Assembly (NCBI GenBank): GCA_028095005.1
Contig: CM051461.1
Span: 162,970,574-163,034,573, forward strand
DNA length: 64,000 nucleotides
Direction: 5' to 3'
Source: Rhynchospora pubera
Taxonomy: Eukaryota; Streptophyta; Magnoliopsida; Poales; Cyperaceae
The translations under genes and the position numbers were made by a program. The notes beneath the pieces were generated by a model. That model was not told the DNA's origin, made no database searches, and was given only the letters and a program-made list of their open reading frames with translations. Below are positions 22,772-34,593 of this stretch, piece after piece. Positions within the stretch are counted from its first letter, which is position 1. Each line of letters opens with the position of its first letter.

Positions 22772-25700
22772 GAATCTACCCGATTGCATGCCAAATTGAC
22801 TACTATTCTCAATATATATGTTGGCTTCCTAGGTAACCCTTTTTTTTTATGGGAAGCAACTTTCACTTTAATTACAACTTAAAATTAACTCTTAGAAGTA
22901 ACTGAGACCTTTTTGCAATAACAGCCTTTTGGAGTTTTATCCATTTTAGTGACAGCAAGATAATATTTGAATCCGCAGTAGTAATCACTAATCAGCGATT
23001 TATCGTTTTGTCACGCCAAAAAAAAAAAAAAAAAACCTTTGAGGTGCCTTTCTGAGACTCAATGCACTCAATAGGAAAGAGCATTAAGTAGTCTACTAGC
23101 TTTTTACCATCATGAAAACGTAAATGAAAGATACAAAAATTGCCAAGAAATTCACAAATTTTGGAAAATGCCAATTTTAGCAGTGTTGGTATATAATTTG
23201 AACATGCATTTTCCTAATTTGTGATTTGTGACAAACTCTCTATAGCTACTATTATTTAAAGATGCAAGAACAATTAGTTGAGCCATAAGAAATGTCTAAT
23301 TCAATTATTGTTATCATCCTATCAAGAGAAGTTGTTTATGCTATGCTTCTTTAATTTACACTTCTTATGTTTGTCAAAAAAAGAGCATGAAAGAAATCAT
23401 GTTTATCTTTTTCTTTTTCAAACTCTTTATTATTCATTTGTAAGCTCAAATCTAGTTTGGTACAGTTGCGGTGTGTTTGGATGCATGGGAATAGCATGAG
23501 AATAAATATGAAAGTTAAATTAAAAATTAGAGGTTCAAATAGTGAGAATTAAAGTTTGTTAAACAAAGCTTAGTTATAAATAACAATGTTATTTGGATGA
23601 AGTGTTGAGAGTAAACGTCCATTATACGATAATGACGATGATGATATATGATGATCACTACTACTATTGTTATTGTTGTTGTTGTTGTTATTGGGACAAA
23701 AATCATAATTATCATTAAGTAATATCTATCTTCTATTTTGTAGTCCAAATTTTCCTCGGAATAAAAAAGAGTGCATGTTCTTTCTGTTTGAATATAGTTT
23801 GGAATATATAGAAAATAAGAACCATTACTTTTCGCGAGGGTTATTTCAATACTAGAAATTTTTTTGCTACAAATTAACTTACTTTGTCATTTATATTTCA
23901 ATAATTATATTTAAATATAGTATCTGAATATTGATCTTGTTCAATTTTATTTGAGATATATTTATATAAAATTTTATAAATTTTGGATTTCGCTTGATAC
24001 TTTATCGAGTTAAGATATATCAATTTTAATATTTCTATTTTTTTTCTATCTCTTGACCTAGTGCCAAAATAAGCGGAAAAAAATTTTAAAAAATTTATCT
24101 CATGTAAAATTGAAAAAAAATCAATGTATTAGTATGATATTTAAAATTTTAAATTTTAAAATAAAAAAATTTGACAATTTCTGACTAAAAATTAAAGCTG
24201 TGGCACTAATTAAAATCCTCCCCTACTCATACATTCAAAACCCCAAGAAAATGAGAATACTCGCTTTTTATCATATGGCAATTTTATAAAAGCTTAACTA
24301 TCACATACAAGCATAGTTAGGTGGGGGCCGTATTACGTACTATTCGAACTAAGTATGCTTTAATTATGACGTGCATGTGTCTATTATGCCAAATAGATGT
24401 TTTTATATGCATGACCCAGGTGACAGGGGATTGCAGCCTTGCAGGGTTTCTCAATAATGCGATGCCGTGTGAATTAATTACATAATGGACCACTAATCGG
24501 CAAATCCTTTTCGTTGACTAACTCTGCTCTCTAACTTGTTTAAATGCATCATTTTCATACCTAATCATGCATGAAAGTTTGTTCTCTGTACAACTCTCAT
24601 TAGCTCACAATTTAAATGGTTAATAATTTTTTAAAAGTTGAGCGCAGGATGCAAGAGAGAAGCTTGTAAATGTAACATATAAGGTATGTGCATATATATA
24701 GCAGACAGATAATATGTGCGCACGATTGAAGATATTTGTTTCTGAGAATTATTTCTCAATTTTCTCTCAAAGATGACATGGTGCCATTAAGTATTAATCA
24801 AGTGCAATTGGATGTCCCTTGTCACAAAAAAATAAAGAGTAGTTAACTAATTGAGTCCGTAAATTTATTGTGGTGCCTAATTACAATGTACTGATAAAAA
24901 TCACAAAAGAGAGGACCTATCAATTTTTGATCTGGTGGTTAATTAAAGCATGATGAACTTGGGCTAAAATCATACATTTCCAATTATACGTCATATCATC
25001 TTAACAGTGCTTTATTGGTCTTAATAGTATAATAATGCCAATTGTTATTTCTATAATACTGAAGACCATATCCATATATATGAAATAAAGGATACACAAT
25101 ACTGACGTCTAACTATACAATTATTATAATTAGTGAAGGTACATTTTAAAATTCAATACATAAAACTACTCCACCAAAATAAATAATACAGGATCCATTG
25201 CTGTTAATCACTATAAATATAATTTTGAATTTTGAATCCAAGTTTGAGCGTATTTAATTACATTGAAATCAACTTTAATAGTCGATCAAAATAAATATTA
25301 TGGACGTCAATAACACAAAATATTTTGGACCGCAGTAACACTCACTGTTATTAAATTAGTATATTTTCCACACCTGAAAATAAGAATGAGAGTCATCAAG
25401 CATGTATAATATGACTGATATAACAAAGTGCATACGATCGAAGCGCTACAAAAAATCAGAATGAACAGGGACGCATTTAGTTGAGTACAGACAATTGAAA
25501 TGTATCAACCCCAAATTGGGTTAATTTAATAGCGATCTTACCCTGAAACGTATGTTAATGAAGTACAAATAAACAATACAGTAGTATTTATTTTTCTTGC
25601 TGCTGATGACAAAATTATTGCCGCCCAAAATGATTGTTCTCCATTAGGAAATTGGACAACTTGTGTCACGAAGTACGCACGACAGGTTGTAAATTGCGCA

Positions 25701-25934
25701 TTCTTTGTGTGGGAGAATTTCCAATTATATTTAGTAAGCGAATCCAAATAAAATTACCCTTTGTTTAATTATAAATTAAATTCACAAAATTAACAATTTG
25801 TAGAAGTACATATGATAGATTATATAATAAGATACATAACATCAAATAAGATGACTGAAATATCTCTTTACTTTATATGCTCAATTAATCGTGTTTCTTA
25901 TTTTGAAATTTTGAAACTCATAATATAAAACTTA
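22772..25934. other. Intergenic, no recognised gene
   Basis: About 3.2 kb of AT-rich DNA with an A run near 23020-23036 and a short GTTGTT run near 23672-23692. Short frames have no recognisable similarity. Confidence 0.35.
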
Positions 25935-26297
25935 GAGTTTTCGCAACTCACATAGGATCCGTGAGTAGCGCTAAAAGTTTCTAGATTTGGTTTAAAATGA
26001 CCGATCCAAACCGTCTAATACGGTCTCCCTATTGAAATTTCTATGCAGACTAAATCTTATATTTTTTCGAAATTTTAGAAAATCGTTAATCTAATTAGTT
26101 CTGAACAGTTTAAAAAAACAGTTTTTAAAAATCCGAAAAAAATACATAAAAATTTCAAAAAAAAAATATAAAATTTGATCTGCATGGAGATTTCAATAGG
26201 GAGATCGTATTGGATGATTTGGATCGGTCATTTTTAACTAGATCTAAAAGTTTTTTAATGCGACTCATGTGAGTCGCGACTCACCGTAGCAAAACTC
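25935..26297. mobile_element. Foldback MULE-like element, GAGTTTTGCTA family, copy 3
   Basis: A 363 bp element from GAGTTTTCGCAACTCAC to GTAGCAAAACTC. Flanks ATAAAACTTA (25925-25934) and GTAAAACTTA (26298-26307) match at 9 of 10 positions, a slightly worn Mutator-type target duplication. Long complementary arms (CCGATCCAAACCGTCTAATA on the left against AATGATTTGGATCGG-like sequence in the right arm) flank a short central loop. Confidence 0.75.
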
Positions 26298-26307
26298 GTA
26301 AAACTTA

Positions 26308-27567
26308 AATATTAAAAACAAAATTGTTAAATTTGGTTTATGTCTTTTTTATGCATGCATAAATTTTCCGTATTTTCAAATGCTGATAATTTCTGAAAAT
26401 TTATTTTTAAAATTAATATTAATTATCGTCAAACTAGGATAAGATTAAATGAAACATTCATAATAAAGCAATTAATTGTCACCTTTACCGATTAATTTAA
26501 GCAAACAGAGCAACTTGGTACTTAACCAACAACTGTCAGTGTCCACTGCATAATGCTGGTTGGAGATAAACTCGCGTGATCTCTCCACAAGGAATTCCTA
26601 GTTTCCCACCAAGCATGTTAGTGGGCTTCTAGTGTGACTCGCACTAATAATGACAGCATGACACCTTCCCTTTCAATCCGTCATCTCTTACAACTTTTGA
26701 ACATAAACGGCACGAGTTGACATTGCACCCCCAAATGCCCTTCGAAAACTCGTGTCGACTTTTTCTGTTTTGGCTTATTCCGGAGTAGCTACTTAGCTAC
26801 TTAGTGTACCTTTATCTTCTGGAGGCTAATTAATTCAGTCTTTTGTGTTGGGTCTGGTAATATAACTCATGTATTGACTTCTGCGTGAGTCTTGTTGTTT
26901 CGAAATTGCAGAGCCAGACATCTCGACAGTTCCGGGTCAAATTAATCTATTTTTGTATTATGGAACTGAATGTGCATGATAGTTTTATAGAAAATAGCCA
27001 TGCAGTGTTTCTTAAAATTGTGATTGATGAGCTAGCAATTTATTTAATTTCTAGAAATATTTTGAAAGACAATTTATTTTCTAGCTAGGCACTAGCCGCA
27101 CTATACGTACTAGCTAGGATCCTTGCGATTATTCTCCCATATCCTGTTGTTTCATTTAAAAGACATTAGGTAGCATACTATAAATTCATAATAGGTGTTA
27201 AATAAATATAACCCACTCTTGGTCTAATGGCAATAAGCATTACACGTTGCGTGAATAGTTGCAAGTTCGAAATCCGACTTGATGATTTTTTATAGACATT
27301 TATTTTTTTTTAAAAAAAAAGAAAGCTTAAACTCCTAATTTATCTCAAAAAAATTCAACTGCCTTTTTAGCATACTAACATTGTTCATTTTACAAATCAA
27401 TCTTTTTTTAGGGTCCAGATCAATCTTTATTTCATCTAAAGTTTAATTTTGATTATCTTAGACTCGGAAATTAATTATTATAATTGTTGTTTCTTTTAAA
27501 CTTTCTTGTTTTCTTCACATTAACGTCTCCTTAACAGAAAGGTAGGGAAGTATTCATCTCAAATCAG
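26308..27567. other. Intergenic, contains a SINE-like piece
   Basis: AT-rich with no recognised gene. A tRNA-like SINE head is at about 27213-27290 (listed separately). Confidence 0.35.
27213..27290 (+). mobile_element. tRNA-derived SINE-like fragment
   Basis: CTCTTGGTCTAATGGCAATAAG resembles an RNA polymerase III box A region, and GCAAGTTCGAAATCCGAC a box B. A T-rich and A-rich stretch follows. It resembles the minus-strand fragment at 22023-22105. Confidence 0.45.
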
Positions 27568-29380
27568 CAGGTACCGAAATTATTTTAAATAGAAATTTAC
27601 AGCCCTAGAATTTTAATAGAAAAAATTAATTAATTTTTTTTAATAAGAAGAAAGTTCTTACGCGGTTTATAAAGGGGTACATTCTCTCTTCTTTTTACCC
27701 GTTTTATAAACGGGTAAGAAGGCTTCTTACCCTTTTATAAAACGGGTAGGAAGGGATTGAGCCTGAGACCTTCCTACCCTTTTATAGAACGCGTTTGAAA
27801 ATTAAAAAAGTAACTTTTTTTTTCCGAAACCTTAATAATAGTTATCAAATAATGTAAAAAGGTATTGCCGAAATTAATGTTTGCTAACATTTTTCTAAAA
27901 CATGTTATTTATTTCATTTGAAACGTGTGATTTATGTGTTATTTATTTCATTTTAATTTTAATAATTACCCTTTTATATAAAGCGTTTGAAAGTAAAAAA
28001 AAAGTTATTAATGATGATAAATAATAATAATTTACTAATATATATAATAATTCAAAATAAATAATAATATTAATTAATAATTATAGTAATATTATAATAA
28101 TTAATAATAGTTATTGTAATATTAATTATTAATTATTAATTAATGATGATTAATAATAATTTTTAATTAATAATAGTTAATATAATAATAAGTAAAGTAA
28201 TTAATAATTAATAATTCAAAACAAGTACTAATTAATAATTATGGTAATATTTGTAATTATTAATAATTGATAATAGTTATAGTAATAATAATTAGTAAAT
28301 AATAATAATCGTAAAATTATAATAATAACTATATTCAATAATAGTTATTATAATAATGATAATAATAATTAATAATAGTTTATTTTTTATAATTTATAGT
28401 TAATAATTAATAATAATTTTTATTAAAAATAATAGTTATTAATAAAAGTTAATAATAATTGCACATTAATAGTTGCTAACCTTAATACTAACCATAATAT
28501 ACCACGCCAAACAACATTTACTAACCTTAAATTAGCACTAACCCCATCAAATCACAACTCTTACCATTCTACCCCTCTAGTACATTTTAGGAGCAACTTC
28601 TAGCCAGTACAGTGTTACTGGTTCCAATAGTCATCAAGAGGGTGCGTTTGGCAAAATAGAGGTTGGTATGGTTAGTGGTATAAGTTTGACATAATTAATT
28701 AGTAATTAATTATAGTTAATATAATAAGAATTAAATTAATTAATAATTCAAAATTCAAAATAAATAATAATAATAATAATAATTATTATAGTAATATTTA
28801 TAATAATTAATAATAGTTATTGTAATATTAATTATTGGTAACTTATTAATTATTTATTAAAATTAGTAACTACAATTAATTACTAATTACTTATTAAAAT
28901 TAATTATTAGTATATTATTATTATTTATCATTATTAATAACTTTTTTTTACTTTCAAACGTGTTATATAAAAGGGTAGTTATTAAAATTAAAATGAAATA
29001 AATAACACATAAATCACACGTTTCAAATGAAATAAATAACACGTTTTAGAAAAATGATAGGAAACGGTAATTTCGGCAATACCTTTTTTACATTATTTAA
29101 TAGCTACTATTAAGGTTTCGGAAAAAAAATTTTTTTTTTTTTACTTTCAAACGCGTTTTATAAAAAAAAGTAGGAAGGTCTCAGCTCAATCCCTTCCTAC
29201 CTGTTTTATAAAAGGGTAAGAAACCTTCTTACCCGGTTATAAAACGGATAAAAAAAAGAGAGAATGTACTCCTTTATAAATTGCGTAAGAACTTTCTTCT
29301 TACTAAAAAAAATTAATTAATTATTTCTATTAAAAAGTTTAGGGTTGTAAATTTCTATTTAAAATAATTTCGGCAGCAGG
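27568..29380. mobile_element. 1.8 kb long-inverted-repeat (foldback) element with AT-trinucleotide core
   Basis: Arms of roughly 430 bp are inverted copies. The left begins GCAGGTACCGAAATTATTTT, and the complement of the right end begins CCTGCTGCCGAAATTATTTT. Both then carry AGAAAGTTCTTACGC, TATAAAACGGGTAGGAAGG-type motifs, GGGATTGAGC and, near the inner ends, CGTGTGATTTATGTGTTATT. The centre (about 28010-28940) is almost pure A/T with AAT/ATT-like repeats around a small unique piece at about 28460-28680 (AGGGTGCGTTTGGCAAAATA) that may itself be a nested MITE. No coding sequence was found. A target duplication could not be fixed. Confidence 0.7.
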
Positions 29381-29755
29381 TAAGAATAAACTTCAATCCA
29401 TTCCAATATTGGAGTCATTTTATCATCTTATTAAATCAGAAGCCAACTAACACCAAAAAAAAAAAAAAATGCGCACGTACATCAAGAAATAAAATACATT
29501 TACTTGAACAGAAATACATATTTCACATTTGTGAAAATAATTATTGACATATATGCTGTCGAATTGTATTATAATATTTTTAAATTAACAATACAGAATA
29601 TTAATGAAGTTCAAAATGCTGATTTGAGTCATAAGATACAATCTATATAAAGTATTATTTATGACTAAATTTAATGTTTAAAATTTTTCTACGATTATTT
29701 TTTTAGAAGGAAAAAAAATATTACAACTGGATGGTTGAATTTTTTTTTTTATATG
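29381..29755. other. Intergenic, no recognised gene
   Basis: AT-rich with homopolymer A and T runs. Nothing else seen. Confidence 0.3.
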
Positions 29756-30817
29756 GGAGGGTCCTATTGCCCACACTGTAGGTGCCCTATAGTGTCCCAA
29801 TCTAACAGTTTAACTTTTTTTTTTTAAAAAAAAAAGTTGGTCTTATTCAATAAATGAGTGATGTATTTGACAAAAAAATTGTAAATTTTAGAGTTCTTTT
29901 GATACTTGATCAAAATGTAAAAAAATTAACGAATCTTTTTAACTATAATGAATAATTATAATATGTTCAAAAGTTATAAAACTTATATAGAAATGTATTG
30001 TTGTTGGTTAAATTAAACAAGATCAATGATTTGGATTCGATGCTTGAATTTAAATTTTGAAAAAAGTATCTAAAAAGTGAGCTTTGCACATTTGGGCTAA
30101 GTTTGGATGGGTACGAAGAAGCCTTGCTCCCAAAAGAAAGTATCATCCAAACACACTTGGAAGAAGTGCGAAGAAGAAAATATTCCGCGAAGAGTTCTTC
30201 CATGGAATAGGTAGAAGAAGTAGAAGAATAAAGTGGGAAGAGTGAAAAATAATAAAATATTACAAAAAAAAAAGACAAAGCTACAACTGATGCAATATGA
30301 TCCCGTGCATACTTCACAAAAAGGGGCATAACTTTTGATCCGATCGTCAGATCAGGCAAAAATTTTGAGAGGAGCTCCACAACCCAAAATCCGAAACAAA
30401 AAACTAATATATAATTGATTTTTGGCCATTTCATTAGCTCGATTCGTGATCCGAGTTTTCCTTCTTGGATATCGGATCTTTCTTAATAAATTTCAAGGTT
30501 GTTTTAGCAATTTGTATACTTTGTGTATTTTTCTTATTTAAGACAGGCGTAATGTCACTTGGTGGACTGTTTTTTCTATTTTTTGAGAATTGAAATTAAT
30601 CAAAGAGTTGAGAATCTGTGTGATCTCAGAACAAAAAAAAATCTACTTTTTCGTACTTTTTCAATATTTTTTTCTGTAGTTCGTGCATCAACAACTTTTT
30701 TTATTCAATTTTTTTCTTTATCCAAATTGCAACTACATGAGCTGGTGAATGCGTTCGGTTTCCAATTTTTATTATTAATTATTTTAGTATAATTATAACG
30801 AGAAAATTACATTATTG

Positions 30818-30860
<43 letters not shown>

Positions 30861-31290
30861 TCTATTTTTTTATTACTCATATTATTAATTATTTTATTAC
30901 AATATTTTTTATTTTGATAAGAGTATTGTAATATTATTATTAAATATTATAATATTACCTATTTTTATATATTCTATTACTTATTTTATTATGCAAATAT
31001 TATTATCAAATAATAATAATTACTTTTTTTACAATATCAAATATTAAAATAAATAAAGAAAGAATAATAAATCATAAATTGGTTGAAAAAATAAAATAAA
31101 TAATTATTTTATTTTATCTCTTTCATTTTTCTTTTCAACTCACAATCCAAATAATATTTTTTTCTTTTCAAAATAACACGCTTTCTAAAAGAACACTCTT
31201 CATATTTTTTTTCTTTTTAGAAGAGTTCTTCTTTGTTTATTCCCATTCAAACACACCGCAGACATCCACAGTGTGGGCACTGGTATTTTT
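29756..31290. mobile_element. Candidate composite inverted-repeat element
   Basis: TTGCCCACACTGTAGGTGCC near 29769 and its near-complement CACAGTGTGGGCAC near 31270 suggest outer inverted ends about 1.5 kb apart. Inside, GTTTGGATGGGTACGAAGAAG (30107) and TTTATTCCCATTCAAACACA (31237) form a second inverted pair like an enlarged 'GTTTGGAT' MITE. A 155-codon minus-strand open frame at 29967-30434 is unlikely to be real. An (ATT)n array is at 30817-30858. Confidence 0.4.
30817..30858. repeat. (ATT)n microsatellite
   Basis: An uninterrupted run of about 14 ATT trinucleotide units. Confidence 0.9.
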
Positions 31291-31713
31291 TTTTTTTTTT
31301 AGAGCAATGGATTTTTTCTATCTAATTAAATAAAGTAAAAAATATATATCATTATATCTTTAGCAAAATTAGTTTAATGTATAGATCGCAGTTGGAATCA
31401 GCCATTCAATTTCGAATATTTAAAATTTGAATTTAATGTACGGACTATCATTTTTTACCTTTTGAAACTCCTACGACAATTCTACTTTGTTAAGTCAGCA
31501 GCAAAGTATGAGTTGATTTATTATTTTTATCATAGGTTAGTTAACTTAATATAAATTCAGGTTTAGTCCTATGCAGGACTTAATAATTGATTCCTTAGAT
31601 TACGAGATTTAAATTAATTCACATTTGAATTTAGAATTATTTATCTTTGATCATTAAATTTTGAAAGTTGTTTCAAATTCGGTCGTTGAAACTTATTTTC
31701 ACAAAATATATCT
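31291..31713. other. Intergenic, no recognised gene
   Basis: AT-rich. Nothing seen apart from the target site of the adjacent element. Confidence 0.3.
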
Positions 31714-32111
31714 GAGGTAGACTAAAATCAGTTTCGACTCACGGATGAGACGGCTAACTACGATGAAATCTCAATTTTTAAGATTCTAATTGTCGATTCA
31801 ACCTTTCAATGTGTTCTCCGTATTGAAATCTCATTGGAAACCAAATTTTACATTTCTGAAATTTTTTAGTATTTTTTTATATTTTGTAAAATTCTTAATC
31901 TAAACAATTCTAGACCCTTCAATAACAATGATTTTTAAAAATCCCAAAAAATAGTACAAAAATTCAGAAAAATTTAAAATTTGGTCTTTAATGAGATTTC
32001 AATATGGAGAACACATTGAACGGTTCGGATTAATCATTAGAACCTCAAAAGTTGAGATATAATCGCGGCTGACGAGTTCATCCGTCAGTCGCGGCTGATT
32101 TAGTTTACCTC
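31714..32111. mobile_element. Foldback MULE-like element, GGGCTAAAATCAG family, copy 1
   Basis: A 398 bp element from GAGGTAGACTAAAATCAG to CTGATTTAGTTTACCTC, flanked by a perfect 9 bp duplication AATATATCT (31705-31713 and 32112-32120). The arms share CTGACGGATG-type, CAATTTTTGAG-like and TGTTCTCC-TATTGAAATCTCAT motifs with the copy at 59585-59988. Mutator-type by its GAG ends and 9 bp duplication. Confidence 0.85.
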
Positions 32112-32120
32112 AATATATCT

Positions 32121-33404
32121 ATACTCTATACTACTTATAAATGCACCCAAAACAAGGTCAAGTGACTCCTTTAACATTTGTTAACATCAATATAGACAGA
32201 CCATTGATCTGTGCAACTTGATCTGATGTACAGTTTAGATCTGTAGTTCAGACAAATAGTCAGACCCCTTCATAGAAAGGGGCAAAGGCGCTAGATGGTT
32301 GTTTCCTTTCTTATTCTTTCTTAATTTGTGCGCACAAAAAAAAAAAGAGAAAAACAAATCAATCCTCTCCCGCCATACTAATATCGCTGCCTAACAAAAT
32401 CGCCTCAAATTTTCTTTTCCATTCCTACACAATCGGGTGGACACTTTTTGCTAGTATAGTAATATATAGAGACGATTCGTACACCAGAATGTATTATATC
32501 CAACCTCTATATATATACCAAGTTCAGTTATCTCGTAGAAATTTATCATTAAATATACTAAAAAAAGAATTTATCAATTTATTGTAGCACAGATTTATTA
32601 GCTAGCATGTCATCCCTTACAAGAAAAAGAAACGAAAAGAAAAGAAAGAAAGAAAGAAAGAAAAACTATTTCCACGATTTAGGAGTGAAACGTCCGAATC
32701 TAATATGATGGAATTTTGATTTACTTGAAATGTTTGCAGATGTTTTCAAAGATAAGACAACTCATGAGCATCGTAAGGATATAATGCCTTCTGTATTTTT
32801 GCGATTATAAAAACTTTCTTCGTGTGTGGTTGAGATTTTTGATGTTCCATTTTCCAATATTCTTTGTAGATTGAAACAAAGGTTTACGACAAATTGACAT
32901 AGTGTAATATTTGTTAGTATTTCATCTTGTCAAAGCCGTACCTTTCCATTCCCAGTACTCCAAAATTTTGAATGTCGTTAACACAGGATCAAAACAAAGG
33001 AAAAAAAAAAAAAGGAATGTTGTCAACACTTTCAGTCCTTACATAAATTAAACCGAGTTTGACTTAAATTAGGATACAATTTAATTTCAGTGGTCAGCAA
33101 ATTATTTTTTATTCTGAAAATACAATACCTAAACCGAGAGAGCTCAGTTTGGAAACTGTCGGTTTCACGTGGACGTAGTTTTTTTGTCGAAAGTAAATAA
33201 TAACCTAAAATGGCCGCTTGAATAATGTATAGCAATTATTACAGAACCGTACTATATATATTATATACATGTGCTTGAATATATCAGGATCCGTTGTGGT
33301 GCTTGATTAGATGACAATATTTCCTGTAACGAGAAAATTATTTAGTGCCTTGCCTGAAACCAAGCATGTCCTCTCTTTTCTTTTTCGTTAATTGAACATT
33401 CATT
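32121..33404. other. Intergenic, no recognised gene
   Basis: AT-rich. A GAAA/AAAG microsatellite lies at about 32626-32665. Short frames have no recognisable similarity. Confidence 0.35.
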
Positions 33405-33412
33405 ATATCATG

Positions 33413-33949
33413 TATGGCTGTCAATGAAATTCGTTTACCCGTTTATCCAACTCGTACCGTACCGTAAAAGTCGGATATGGATAAAATTTTATTTTCGTTA
33501 AGTTAACGGGTATGGTAAGAAAATTTTTTCATTAATTTAACGGGTACGGGTAAAAACTATTTCGTACCTGTTTTCATAACGGGTAATTGCCACAATTAAA
33601 AAGATATAATTACATGATACATATGGCATCTTATATTGCATGATTGGTAAAAAAAATATTGCTAGATTTATTTAAGATCTATAATTCTTTCCATTCAGTG
33701 CAGAAGAAAATAAAAAAAACAAAAACCTAAAATATTCACCACCAATATTGCACTTTATTAATATACTTATTGATATAATTTATTTATACAGAGTGTACAA
33801 ATTTTATTGTTATTATATCCATTTTTTACCGTTATCGTACCAGTACAGTTAATTCTTAACAGATACATGTAGAGCTATTTTTAATAGGTATGGGGTACAG
33901 ATATGAAAATATCTTCTACCGCACCGTACCATATCCATTGACAGCCCTA
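33413..33949. mobile_element. hAT-type MITE, GGCTGTCAATG family
   Basis: A 537 bp element with ends TATGGCTGTCAATG and CATTGACAGCCCTA (complement TAGGGCTGTCAATG) and a perfect 8 bp duplication ATATCATG (33405-33412 and 33950-33957). The TAGGG-like end and 8 bp duplication are hAT hallmarks. Sub-terminal CGTACCGTACC motifs and AACGGGTA motifs recur in inverted orientation. Non-coding. Confidence 0.85.
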
Positions 33950-34090
33950 ATATCATGTTTGTTTGACATTGTAACCATGAAAATTTTCAGGTATTTCATT
34001 ACCTTCGCATTTATATTAATTGTTAGTTAGTATACATCAGTTTTGACATTGGTAAATATAATTTTAACAATAAAAGAATCAACAAAATTT

Positions 34091-34095
<5 letters not shown>

Positions 34096-34148
<53 letters not shown>
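34096..34148. repeat. (TA)n microsatellite
   Basis: About 26 uninterrupted TA dinucleotide units. The Tyr/Ile-rich frames it creates are not genes. Confidence 0.95.
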
Positions 34149-34152
<4 letters not shown>

Positions 34153-34536
34153 TTTCTGATATGCTTTGGCCGATGCACACCTTTTTGCAAGTGTTCTTGC
34201 AAAGTATTTGATGACGAAACATGCAATGATTGTGGAGGAAAGGAGAACTTAAAATGATAAAATTTGTTGACAATAACCACGATATATGCTGGAGACGCTC
34301 ACCGGAAAGAGCACTCAATCACCCGATCCTACCACACAAAGGACCTACACAAAACGAAAACAAAAAAAACCTACTTGACTTTTGACTTCCGAAGAGTCAG
34401 GGGAGTATAGGTTCAGCTTCTCTCTCTCGTTACAAATAATGTATTGGATTTCATCAAAATAATAACAAAAATAACAGTAAGAATATTTACAGCAGAAGCA
34501 GTAATAAATAATAACAACATGACAGCAACAATATTG

Positions 34537-34591
<55 letters not shown>
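34537..34591. repeat. (AAT)n microsatellite
   Basis: About 18 AAT/TAA units in an uninterrupted run, producing a poly-Ile frame on the complement. Confidence 0.95.

Positions 34592-34593
<2 letters not shown>

Noticed and set aside
23672..23692. Possible CRISPR or regular-repeat array
   Set aside because: A short GTTGTT/ATTGTT slippage run; no spaced repeats anywhere in the window, and the DNA is clearly from a plant nucleus.
29967..30434. 155-codon minus-strand open frame
   Set aside because: Phe/Ser/Leu-rich, lies within a repeat-like stretch with MITE-type GAAGAAG sequence, and shows no domain.
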